This document shows, piece after piece, positions 44,868 through 53,255 of a stretch of 64,000 bases of DNA. Source of the DNA: Magnetococcales bacterium (GTDB lineage Bacteria; Pseudomonadota; Magnetococcia; Magnetococcales; Magnetaquicoccaceae); NCBI GenBank assembly GCA_015231755.1, contig JADGAZ010000006.1:108239-172238 (forward strand), given 5' to 3'. A program made the translations under genes and the position numbers. Within the stretch, counting starts at the first letter, position 1. Each line of letters begins with the position of its first letter. Below the pieces are notes generated by a model, which was not told the origin of the DNA, made no database searches, and saw only the letters and a program-made list of their open reading frames with translations.

Positions 44868-47800
44868 ATGGAACCAGTAGTCCAGGCAGTGTCCGATGAA
44901 CCGTCGGCCTCCGAGACCCTGTTGCAACGGGAAATCGCCTCACGCAGATGCGCTGAGGAGGAACGGGATCGTTTTTTTGCGCTTTCTCCCGACTTGTATT
45001 GCATCATCGGTGCGGATGGCTTTTTGCTGCGGGTCAACGCGGCTTTGGCCTCGGCTCTGGGATACACCCTCGATGCAATGTCCCGGACCGCTTTCGATCG
45101 GTATCTTCATCCCGATGATCTGGAATCCACCCGACAGGAGATTGATAGAGTTTTATGCGGTGGCATCACCCGCAATTTCCAGGTGAGATTGGTGCATCGG
45201 AACGGGGAGTTTTTGTGGACCGATTGGACAGCGGTGGGCGATGGGCAGGTGCTGTTCGCCTCGGGTCGGGATGTGACCGAAAAACGGCGGATGGAACAGA
45301 ATCTGCTGGAAAATGAACGGTGGTTGCGGATCCTGTTCGAGAAAAGTCCCCTGGGGGTGGCGCTGGTCCACGCGGCCACCGGTCGTTTTGTGCGGGTCAA
45401 TCGGCGCTATGCGGAATTGGTGGGCTATTCCCGGGAGGAGATGGTCAACACAAGTGCCAGGGAACTGACCCACCCCGACGACTTGAGCATGGATCTGGCC
45501 GCGTTGGAAGGGCTTTTGTCCGGGGGTGTTCCCGAATACACCTTGAGAAAACGGTGCATCCGCAAGGATGGAACGGTCATTTGGGTCAACCTGACCGTTT
45601 CGGCGGCTTGGCAGCCCGGTGAACCTCCCGAGCATTACATCGCCATCGTCGAAGAGACCACGGCCCGTCTCCAGGCCGAAGAGGCGGTCAACAAACAAAA
45701 GATTTTTATCGAGGCGGTTCTGGAAAACATTCAGGATGGTGTCGTGGCCTGCAACGAACAGGGGATGCTCTCTTTCTTCAATCAAGCCAGCCGGGATTTC
45801 CACGGCAAACGGGAGCAGAATCTGCCTCCCGAGCAGTGGAGCCGTCATTACGATCTGTATCGCCCGGATGGCGTGACCCTCCTGCCAATCGAGGAAATTC
45901 CTTTGTACCGGGCCTTTTCCGGCCAGAGCGTGCTGGAGCAGGAGCTTGTGGTCGCTCCGGAAAACGGTACCAGACGTACCCTGTTGGCGACCGGTCGGGC
46001 CATATGCGACGCTGCGGGAAACAAGCTGGGGGCCGTGGTCTCCATGCACGACATCACCATGCAAAAACGCACGGAAGACGCGCTCAGGCTCAGTGAATCC
46101 CGTTTTCGCGGCGCCTTCGAGACCGCGGCCCATGGTATGGTGCTGGCCTCCCCCGAGGGGCGGTTTCTCAAGGTCAATCCGGCGTTTTGCGCCATCATCG
46201 GCTATGACGAGGAGGCGTTGCTGGCCATCGATTTTCAGAGCATCACCCATCCGGATGATCTGGAAGCGGACCTGGCTTTCGTGCGTCAATTGCTGGCGGG
46301 CAATCTGGACACCTTCCAGATGGAGAAGCGCTATATCCATCGTGACGGCCATCTTGTCTGGGTCGTGTTGAGCGTCTCCATGGTGCGGGATTTTCAGGAT
46401 CAACCGGTACACTTTGTCGCGCATATTCTGGACATCTCCGACCGCAAGCGGGCGGAAACCGGATTCCTGACCGCCAACCGACAGTTGGAAATGCAGGTGG
46501 CCTGCATCAATCGCATCCAGAGCCTGTTCATCGGGGAGTCCCATCCCGACGCCCTGTTCGACACCCTGCTCATGGAAGTCCTGCGATTGACCGACAGTCG
46601 TTACGGCTTCGTGGCCGAAGCCAAAATCAACGCGCAAGGCCATGTCTATCTTCAGACTTTGGCCATCTCCAACATCGCCTGGGATGACGCCTCCAGGGCT
46701 TATTACGAGGCCCACGCTCCGACCGGATTTCATTTCACCCGAATGCACGGTCTGTACGCCGCGCCCTATTTGAGCGGCATGCCCGTGATCGCCAACGATC
46801 CGGCCCACGATCCCAGGAGCTGCGGTTTGCCGGAGGGGCATCCTCCCTTGCAGGCTTTTTTGGGTGTGCCCATCAAAAGACAGGAGGAGATCGTGGGGGT
46901 GCTGGGCGTGGCCAACCGTCCGGCTGGTTACGATGAGGGGGTGGTCTCCTTTCTGGAGCCGGTGGTCACCACCTGTGCCCAGATGATCGAAGGTTATCGC
47001 AATCGTTTGGCCAAACGGGAAACCGAGGCGCTGTTGCGCAACAATGAACGGAAGTTGCGGGAGTCCTTTTTGTATGCCCGCAGTCTGATCGAAGCCAGCC
47101 TCGATCCGCTGGTGACCATCAGCGCCGATGGCAAGATCATGGATGTCAACCGGGCCACGGAAGAGGTGACCCAGAAAAAGCGCGAAGAGTTGATCGGTAC
47201 CGATTTTTCCGATTGTTTCACCGATCCGGAGCAGGCCCGGGCCGGGTATCAGCGTGTCTGGCAGCAAGGGACGGTACGGGATTATCCTCTGGCGCTCAAG
47301 CCGCAAGGGGGCGGTCAGCCGGTGGATGTGTTGTACAACGCCGCCTTGTATCGCAATGAACAGGGGGAGGCGCAGGGCATTTTCGCCGCGGCCCGGGACA
47401 TCACCCAGCGCAAGCAGGCGGAAATCGCCATGCAACAGGCCAAGGCTCAGGCCGAAAAGGCCGCTCAGGTCAAAGGCGAATTCCTGGCCGCCATGAGTCA
47501 TGAAATCCGCACCCCCATGAACGTGGTGCTGGGCATGTCGGAAATGTTGCTGGAAACCGATCTCAATGCCACCCAGCGTCGTTTTGCCCAGATCATGCAC
47601 CATTCGGGTCGGGCCTTGATGGGGGTGATCAACGATGTTTTGGATTTCTCCCGCATCGAGGCCGGGCGGGTCACTTTGGTGGAAATGCCGTTTTCGCCCC
47701 GTCAGGTGCTGGAAGAGACCGCCCGGTTGATGCAAATCGCCGCCGAGGAGAAGGGATTGATCCTGGAAGCGATGGTATCTGCGGATATTCCGGAGGCGAT

Positions 47801-48599
47801 CCTGGGGGATGATGGACGGTTGCGTCAGGTGTTGATCAATCTGTTGGGCAACGCCATCAAATTCACCCATGAGGGCCGGGTGGATGTGCGGCTGACATGC
47901 CATGAGGAAAAATCCGACAGCCTGATGTTCCAGGTGATCGATACCGGCATCGGCATCGCCGAGGAAAAGATCAGCCACATTTTTGAACAGTTCACCCAGG
48001 CTGACGCGGGCATCAACCGACGATACGGAGGGACCGGACTGGGATTGTCCATCTCGCGGCGTCTGGTGGCGTTGATGGGGGGCAACATCGGGGTGGAGAG
48101 CCGGGTGGGTCGGGGAAGCCGGTTCTTCTTTGATCTGCCCATACGTCTGGCGGCTGCATCATCTTTGCGGGTCGCGCCTTTGGAGCGGGCGACGACCGGA
48201 CAGACCCGTGGCCTGCGCATTCTGCTGGCCGAAGACGTGGAAGAGAACCGGATCCTGTTTGAAGCCTATCTGATGCCGACTCCGCACAGCGTGGTTTTGG
48301 TCAACGATGGGGTGGAAGCGGTGACATGGGTTCAGAAGGAGCGGTTCGATGTGGTGATCATGGATGTGCAGATGCCCAATATGGACGGCTACACCGCCAC
48401 CCGCATCATTCGGCAATGGGAACGGGAGATGAACCGTCCCCCGGTGCCGATCGTCGCCCTATCGGCCCACGCCATGGAAGGGGAACGGGCGCGCAGCCGG
48501 GAGGCGGGATGCACGTTGTACCTGTCCAAACCCATCAAGAAACAGGCCTTGCTGGAGACGCTCCGGCAGATCGCCGATCAGGATTGGCCCCGTTCCTGA
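44868..48599 (+). CDS. Soluble multi-PAS hybrid histidine kinase, PASx4-GAF-PAS-HisKA-HATPase-REC
   Basis: This is a 1243 aa cytosolic kinase with, by eye, four PAS domains (about 35-150, 155-275, 280-400, 405-525). Several have PAC-type segments such as HPDDLESTRQEI, HPDDLSMDLA and HPDDLEADLAFV. Then come a GAF domain (about 545-705), another PAS (about 725-850), HisKA ([17 protein letters not shown], His near 876), HATPase (GTGLGLSISRRLV) and a receiver (Asp near 1165 in VIMDVQMPNMDG). The ATG 44868 and a GTG two codons upstream are both possible. It lies 121 bp after the previous kinase; probably the last gene of the plus-strand operon. Ligands or cofactors of the PAS domains cannot be read from the sequence. 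Confidence 0.92.
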   Translation: MEPVVQAVSDEPSASETLLQREIASRRCAEEERDRFFALSPDLYCIIGADGFLLRVNAALASALGYTLDAMSRTAFDRYLHPDDLESTRQEIDRVLCGGITRNFQVRLVHRNGEFLWTDWTAVGDGQVLFASGRDVTEKRRMEQNLLENERWLRILFEKSPLGVALVHAATGRFVRVNRRYAELVGYSREEMVNTSARELTHPDDLSMDLAALEGLLSGGVPEYTLRKRCIRKDGTVIWVNLTVSAAWQPGEPPEHYIAIVEETTARLQAEEAVNKQKIFIEAVLENIQDGVVACNEQGMLSFFNQASRDFHGKREQNLPPEQWSRHYDLYRPDGVTLLPIEEIPLYRAFSGQSVLEQELVVAPENGTRRTLLATGRAICDAAGNKLGAVVSMHDITMQKRTEDALRLSESRFRGAFETAAHGMVLASPEGRFLKVNPAFCAIIGYDEEALLAIDFQSITHPDDLEADLAFVRQLLAGNLDTFQMEKRYIHRDGHLVWVVLSVSMVRDFQDQPVHFVAHILDISDRKRAETGFLTANRQLEMQVACINRIQSLFIGESHPDALFDTLLMEVLRLTDSRYGFVAEAKINAQGHVYLQTLAISNIAWDDASRAYYEAHAPTGFHFTRMHGLYAAPYLSGMPVIANDPAHDPRSCGLPEGHPPLQAFLGVPIKRQEEIVGVLGVANRPAGYDEGVVSFLEPVVTTCAQMIEGYRNRLAKRETEALLRNNERKLRESFLYARSLIEASLDPLVTISADGKIMDVNRATEEVTQKKREELIGTDFSDCFTDPEQARAGYQRVWQQGTVRDYPLALKPQGGGQPVDVLYNAALYRNEQGEAQGIFAAARDITQRKQAEIAMQQAKAQAEKAAQVKGEFLAAMSHEIRTPMNVVLGMSEMLLETDLNATQRRFAQIMHHSGRALMGVINDVLDFSRIEAGRVTLVEMPFSPRQVLEETARLMQIAAEEKGLILEAMVSADIPEAILGDDGRLRQVLINLLGNAIKFTHEGRVDVRLTCHEEKSDSLMFQVIDTGIGIAEEKISHIFEQFTQADAGINRRYGGTGLGLSISRRLVALMGGNIGVESRVGRGSRFFFDLPIRLAAASSLRVAPLERATTGQTRGLRILLAEDVEENRILFEAYLMPTPHSVVLVNDGVEAVTWVQKERFDVVIMDVQMPNMDGYTATRIIRQWEREMNRPPVPIVALSAHAMEGERARSREAGCTLYLSKPIKKQALLETLRQIADQDWPRS

Positions 48600-48635
48600 A
48601 CTCCCCCTTGTTGTTTCCTTTCCCGAATGGCTTCC

Positions 48636-49229
48636 CTATTTCCCGAACCAGGAGTGCAACCAGAATTGCACACTGCGGGTGCTGGCCTCCAACACCAGGT
48701 TGACCGGCGCCAACACCTCTTCCCATTGTCGGAGGGATTTGTGAAAACGCTCCCGTTTTTTGGTCAGCATCGCCTGTTCCGGCTCGGACAGGGAGGTGCC
48801 CGGCAACACGGGAGCCACAATGATTTTCACCCGTTCCTTGTCGGGGGTCTCCACCGACGAAAAGGCGCCAAAAAGCGTGCAGGGTCGTTCTTCTCCGGTG
48901 CGGGTGCAATGGCCATCCCCGCTGGGTGAGCGACAGGGAATGGTCACCAGTTGCACCGGGGGTGGAAACTGTTCATGCGTTTCCACGATGCCGAATTCGG
49001 CGGTATAGCAACACCACTCCTGCACATCCCGCATCTCCCGCACCGGGATTTGAGTGGCTTGGTATTTTTCTTCTTTGCCATCCGGTTCCCCCGGGCCATT
49101 CGGGCCATCCGGTTCATCCGGGCGCAGCCCCATGAGTCGCATCAAGCGTTGCGGCACGGTTTTTTTCAGGGCGGGACGTTTTCTGCCCTGATCATCGGTT
49201 GTGGATTCAAACAGATCCTGGTGGAGCAT
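48636..49229 (-). CDS. Hypothetical protein
   Basis: This is a 197 aa protein I do not recognise. It has no signal peptide or membrane helix. Residues 36-52 are a Pro/Gly/Glu/Asp-rich linker (DEPDGPNGPGEPDG). The middle part has four or five cysteines (EWCCYTAEFG, TIPCRSPSGDGHC, ERPCTLF), and the C-terminus is helical and basic (MLTKKRERFHKSLRQWEE). It follows the secreted cupin gene by 6 bp on the same strand, so the two are co-transcribed. It could be a regulator or a cofactor-binding protein; no function is proposed. Confidence 0.6.
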   Translation of the reverse strand: MLHQDLFESTTDDQGRKRPALKKTVPQRLMRLMGLRPDEPDGPNGPGEPDGKEEKYQATQIPVREMRDVQEWCCYTAEFGIVETHEQFPPPVQLVTIPCRSPSGDGHCTRTGEERPCTLFGAFSSVETPDKERVKIIVAPVLPGTSLSEPEQAMLTKKRERFHKSLRQWEEVLAPVNLVLEASTRSVQFWLHSWFGK

Positions 49230-49235
49230 TGTCGA

Positions 49236-49676
49236 TTATTCTTCCTTTTTTCCTGCGCGCAGAAGGACATTCCGCGCCTTGTCCGAACCCATGTAGACCA
49301 CCAGAATCCGTACCGGCTCCTGACCCCGATTGGTGCCCCGATGCCACTGGTCCATGGCCTCGACCATGGCTGTCCCGGCGCCGAAGGTGCGTGTGCCCCG
49401 TTCCCCATAATCCACGGTCACTTCCCCGGATAGAATATAGGCATACATGGGGACGCCATGTTTGTGCCATCCGGTCTCCTCGCCGGGCGTGATGGTGACA
49501 ATGGTGGAACTGACTTGCAAAGGGGAGCCGTCGGGATAACGGAGTGGCTCGTCCAGCACGGTTTTGGAGGTGTCGAGCAGAGGCTGGACTTTCTGGTAGG
49601 GGGAGTCCGCATGGGCTGTGAAAAACGGAGCCACCCAGAGACCAGCGATCACCAGTGCGGCGTGAAGGTGCTTCAT
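49236..49676 (-). CDS. Secreted cupin-domain protein
   Basis: This is a 146 aa exported small cupin. The signal peptide has core LVIAGLWVAPFF and likely cleavage at AHA. The conserved cupin motif 1 is WHKHGVPMYAYILSG, with metal-binding His residues; motif 2 is in AMDQWHRGTN. The single domain is like those often annotated as cupin_2 proteins of the periplasm. Substrate or role is unknown. First gene of a two-gene operon with the hypothetical protein. Confidence 0.82.
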   Translation of the reverse strand: MKHLHAALVIAGLWVAPFFTAHADSPYQKVQPLLDTSKTVLDEPLRYPDGSPLQVSSTIVTITPGEETGWHKHGVPMYAYILSGEVTVDYGERGTRTFGAGTAMVEAMDQWHRGTNRGQEPVRILVVYMGSDKARNVLLRAGKKEE

Positions 49677-49877
49677 TGCGATTTCTCCTGGAGGTTTATG
49701 CGATACCCGCCACAGGAATTATAGACCGAGGGAGGGGTGGGACGAAAGCCCGGAAGATGGAAGGGAGCTGTCATTCCCGTCTTTGGCCGGGGGCTGTCGC
49801 TTTTCGAGTTTGTCAACGGGGATGTTTTGGGTGGGGCGGGAGTTGGCCGGGTGCGGCGCGTGGGGCCGGATGGTTTT

Positions 49878-49915
49878 TTGGCCATGCACCCTTTGCGCAA
49901 GCGGTGCATGGCCAA
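49878..49915. repeat. Strong palindrome in the 330 bp gap between cupin and trkH
   Basis: Perfect 13 bp arms TTGGCCATGCACC (49878-49890) and GGTGCATGGCCAA (49903-49915) have a 12 nt centre that itself contains TTGCGCAA. T-residues precede rather than follow it on the plus strand, so it is not a standard terminator for either neighbour. The rest of 49677-50010 has no convincing gene. Confidence 0.75.
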
Positions 49916-50010
49916 GATGGCGATCCTGCTCCTTGGAAAGAAACGTGGCTGGATCCGCACTGTTATCGATGAACGGGTGTTGGTCTGGCCGAAACCGGGG
50001 GTGCTGGTGG

Positions 50011-51450
50011 TTATTCCCCTTTCCAGAACCGGGGGAAAAAGAGAATCAAGACCGTGAAGAGTTCCAAACGTCCCGCGATCATGGTAACGGTCAGCAGCAA
50101 TTTGCCCGCGTCGGGAATGAAGGCATAATTTTCCACGGGGCCGACTTTGGCGATGCCCGGACCCACGTTGGCGATGCAGGCCAGAGAGGCGGAAAAAGCG
50201 GTGGTGAAATCGAGTCCCACAGCGGTCAGCACGATCACGGACAGCAGCATCACGAATAAAAAGACCACGATCATGATCAAACTGCCTTCCATCACCTCCG
50301 GGGGGATGATCACGCCCGCGTATTTGGGTCGGGTGATGCGACGGGGTGCCATCAAACGATCCAGAATGGCCAGGAACAACTCCCAGACCATCACCAGACG
50401 TACCACTTTGATGCCTCCGGCGGTGGAACCGGCCATGCCGCCAATCACCATCAGATTCAGAAGAATCACCTGCAGAAACAGCGGCCACTTGGCGAAGTCG
50501 TCGTTGGCGAATCCGGTGGTGGTCAGAATCGACACCACATTGAAAAAGGCATGTCGCATGGCCAATTCCAGACCTTTTTCCTGCGCCACCATCAGCACGA
50601 ACCCGGTGAACACGGAGACGATCACGGTGATGCCGAAATAGGTGAGCAGTTCCGGATCCTTGAAGATTCCCCAATCACGCCTCATGAACAGGCGGTAGTG
50701 CAGCAGAAAATTGGCCCCGGCCACGAACATGAAAAAGACGCACCACCATTGCGCGGCGGGTGAAAAGGCGGCCAGACTGGCGTTGCGGGTGGAATAGCCA
50801 CCTGTGGCCATGGTGGTGAAGGCGTGATCGGTCGCCTCCAGAACATCCATGCCCGATCCCATGAAGGCCAGAATGTTGGCAAGGGTGATCCCGGCGTACA
50901 GGACCCACAGAATCCGTGCGGTGGTGGCCACCCGGGGCACCAGGCGATCCTTGGTGGGACCGGGGACTTCGGCTTTCATGATTTCCATGCCGCCAATCCC
51001 CAGAAAAGGCAGAATCGCGATGGCCAGCAGCAAAATACCCATGCCACCCAGCCATTGGATTTCCGAACGCCAGAACAATTGACTCTTGGGCAGGATCTCC
51101 ACATCCGTGAGGATCGAAGCCCCGGTGGTCGTGAATCCGGAGGCGGTCTCGAACCAGGAGTCGATCCATCCCATCCAGCCCCCGTAAACAAAGGGCAAAC
51201 CGGCCAGGACTGTCGCCATGGCCCAACCCAGTCCCACAATCAGGATGCCATCTCTGGCGCGGAGTTCCGTTTTGGCGGATTGGGTCTTGAAATACAGCAC
51301 GCCACCCAACGTCCCCCCGGTCAGCATGGAACCGATGAATGGACCGGGATTTTCTCCCAGGATCAACGCGACGGCCAAGGCGGCGCTCTGACAAACCGCC
51401 AGCAGGATGGCCAGCAGGGATAATACACGCAGATTCATCACAAGATTCAT
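50011..51450 (-). CDS. trkH: Trk-type potassium uptake membrane subunit TrkH
   Basis: This is a 479 aa membrane protein with about ten to twelve helices that conducts K+ into the cell with TrkA. The four filter-type segments are recognisable: ASGFTTTGAS, TMATGGYSTRN, ILTTTGFANDD and LACIANVGPG. The C-terminal GAGRLE-type segment is AGRLELFTVLILF. It is translated 3 bp after trkA, so the two form one operon. Length and motif order match the TrkH/KtrB superfamily. Confidence 0.95.
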   Translation of the reverse strand: MNLVMNLRVLSLLAILLAVCQSAALAVALILGENPGPFIGSMLTGGTLGGVLYFKTQSAKTELRARDGILIVGLGWAMATVLAGLPFVYGGWMGWIDSWFETASGFTTTGASILTDVEILPKSQLFWRSEIQWLGGMGILLLAIAILPFLGIGGMEIMKAEVPGPTKDRLVPRVATTARILWVLYAGITLANILAFMGSGMDVLEATDHAFTTMATGGYSTRNASLAAFSPAAQWWCVFFMFVAGANFLLHYRLFMRRDWGIFKDPELLTYFGITVIVSVFTGFVLMVAQEKGLELAMRHAFFNVVSILTTTGFANDDFAKWPLFLQVILLNLMVIGGMAGSTAGGIKVVRLVMVWELFLAILDRLMAPRRITRPKYAGVIIPPEVMEGSLIMIVVFLFVMLLSVIVLTAVGLDFTTAFSASLACIANVGPGIAKVGPVENYAFIPDAGKLLLTVTMIAGRLELFTVLILFFPRFWKGE

Positions 51451-51453
51451 GGC

Positions 51454-52824
51454 TTAGTGCTCCGCAAGAACCAGTTGACGAATTTTGCGCTTGATTTTGC
51501 TTTGTCTGCTGCTGACCAGGAGAATCTGATCCTCGGTTTGGAATGTCGTGTTGCCGTCGGGGAGCAGCAATTGTCCCCCGCGGACCAAAGCGGCCACAAT
51601 GACCCCTTTTGGCATGTTGGCCTCCCGCAGAATTTTGCCTACCAGGGGGGCGTCAGCGGTCAACCGGATCAACACGGCCTCCAGTTTTCCGCCCAGCATC
51701 AATTGCGCTTCCTGCACATCACAGGGCCGCAACAACCCCATGATCTGGCCGATGGCGGTAAAATTGGGATGGACCGCCGCATCGATGCCCATGAACGCCG
51801 ACAGCGCGATATAGCCTTCATTGTCGAACATGGTGATCGATCGCCCGGATCCAAGACGCCGTGCCAGAACCGAGGACATGAAATTGATCTCCTGGTTCCC
51901 GGTCAGGGCAATGTAGGTCGTGGAAGGGGTGACCAACTCCTGCAACAACACGGGATCGGTCACATCCCCGTGCAGAATGCGTGTGCGGGAGAGTCGCGCC
52001 ACCAGTACTTCGCAGCGTTGACTGTCTTTTTCGACGATGGTGGGTTTGAACCCCTCCTGTTCCAGTTTCATGGCCAGATGCAGCGCCATGCGTCCACCGC
52101 CGCCGATCAAATGCCGGGTTTTGTGCATCTGTTGATGATTGTGTTCCAATCCCATGAACGCAAACGCGGAGGAGAGTTCCCGTCCCGCCAGAAGAGGCAG
52201 ATAGAGTCGATCCCGGGGTTGGAAAACAAAGTCACCATCGGGAATGAGGGTCTCGTTTTCGCGTTCCACCGCCGCTACCAGGGTACGGTTTTCCTGGGTT
52301 TTGTCGATCTCTTTTAACTGTTTGCCGATCAGGGGACTGTCTTCTTGCAAGCGGAATCCAGCGATATGGATGCGTCCTTCCAGAAAAGAGGTCACCTCAA
52401 AGGCCAGGGGGATTTCCAACAGATCCATCACCAGATTGATGGCATTGCGCTCCGGGGTGATCAGGATGGCCCGATCCAGTTGCGAACCGTTCCAGATGTG
52501 GGTGTTGGTGGTGAACTGTTCATCCCGTACCCAAATGGCCGCCTTAGCTTTGGGCGCCAGGGAGTGCAGACCCAGAGCCGTGACAATGTTGCGGGTGTCG
52601 GAGTGGGTGACCGACATCACCAGATCGGCGGAATGAATGTGAGCCTCCTGCAAAATGGCCAAATCACTCACATCCCCTTGCAAGGCGCGGACATCCACAT
52701 GGGTGAGCAATTGGGAAATGGCCTCGGGATTGGGATCCACGACATGAATGTCGTGTCCCTCCTCGACCAGATATTTTGCCAGGATTTCGCCGATCGGCGT
52801 GATCCCAATAATGATTATATTCAT
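51454..52824 (-). CDS. trkA: Trk system regulatory NAD-binding subunit TrkA
   Basis: This is a 456 aa cytosolic RCK protein that gates TrkH. It has two tandem RCK_N/RCK_C units, as in E. coli TrkA (458 aa). The first nucleotide-binding loop reads IIIIGITPIGEILAKYL instead of the usual GAGQVG, and the second is IGGGGRMALHLA with Ala for the last Gly, so both Rossmann loops depart from consensus. Acidic ends for the ribose are present (VVDPN, VEKDS). ATG 52824 is chosen over the open frame to 52869, because MNIIIIG is the normal beginning. Upstream is an AT-rich region with no clear promoter pair. Confidence 0.93.
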   Translation of the reverse strand: MNIIIIGITPIGEILAKYLVEEGHDIHVVDPNPEAISQLLTHVDVRALQGDVSDLAILQEAHIHSADLVMSVTHSDTRNIVTALGLHSLAPKAKAAIWVRDEQFTTNTHIWNGSQLDRAILITPERNAINLVMDLLEIPLAFEVTSFLEGRIHIAGFRLQEDSPLIGKQLKEIDKTQENRTLVAAVERENETLIPDGDFVFQPRDRLYLPLLAGRELSSAFAFMGLEHNHQQMHKTRHLIGGGGRMALHLAMKLEQEGFKPTIVEKDSQRCEVLVARLSRTRILHGDVTDPVLLQELVTPSTTYIALTGNQEINFMSSVLARRLGSGRSITMFDNEGYIALSAFMGIDAAVHPNFTAIGQIMGLLRPCDVQEAQLMLGGKLEAVLIRLTADAPLVGKILREANMPKGVIVAALVRGGQLLLPDGNTTFQTEDQILLVSSRQSKIKRKIRQLVLAEH

Positions 52825-53118
52825 TATTTTTCTTTCTCGGGTTTGTATTTTAGAACAGGAAATCAACACACATTTGAATAGTATAAATGGTTCTATGTCA
52901 GGATTGTGTCATGAGTATCCCGTTTTTCGTCAATTTCTTATTAAGATTCCTGAATTAATGTCGCTCCGGTGGCGGATTGGTTGCTCGGGTTGATCATCGG
53001 ATTCATCAAAGGATGATGAGCTATCGATTTTATTTGTGATTATATGTGTGTATTCACGGACGGAAATGGCGTGTGGTTTGCGATGATGTGGCGTAATCAG
53101 ATTATTTTAGTTGTATTT

Positions 53119-53142
53119 TTGTGCCGGTATGTATCGGCACAA
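53119..53142. repeat. Small perfect hairpin
   Basis: TTGTGCCG (53119-53126) and CGGCACAA (53135-53142) with an 8 nt loop. No T-run follows in the sense of either neighbouring gene. Possibly a regulatory or REP-like palindrome. Confidence 0.5.
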
Positions 53143-53182
53143 GAGCCTGGAATCGGAGCGGGGTGGGAAGGTGGTGCCGTCG

Positions 53183-53243
53183 TGGCAGGGGGCTTTTCCA
53201 CCCGGTCAACGTGAATGGACCTGAGTGAAAAAGACCCCTGCCA
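53183..53243 (-). terminator. Long imperfect inverted repeat, probable mltA terminator
   Basis: Arms at 53183-53201 and 53225-53243 are 19 bp long with 17 matches, separated by 23 bp. They begin 13 bp after the mltA stop. Each arm carries a stem-type GGCAGGGG and a run of T, so that on the minus strand the RNA of the first arm contains GGGGTCTTTTT. Confidence 0.5.
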
Positions 53244-53255
53244 GAGGGATTCCGG

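Larger units (their letters stand above)
52825..53255. other. AT-rich intergenic region between trkA and mltA
   Basis: About 430 bp without a gene. It should hold the trkA promoter (minus strand) at its left end; TATACT-like sequences are present, but no matching -35. It contains the hairpin at 53119-53142 and the long inverted repeat at 53183-53243. Confidence 0.5.

Noticed and set aside
49673..50674. Minus-strand frame spanning the trkH end and the adjacent gap
   Set aside because: The trkH frame explains most of it; the rest runs through a palindrome and has no family-like sequence.
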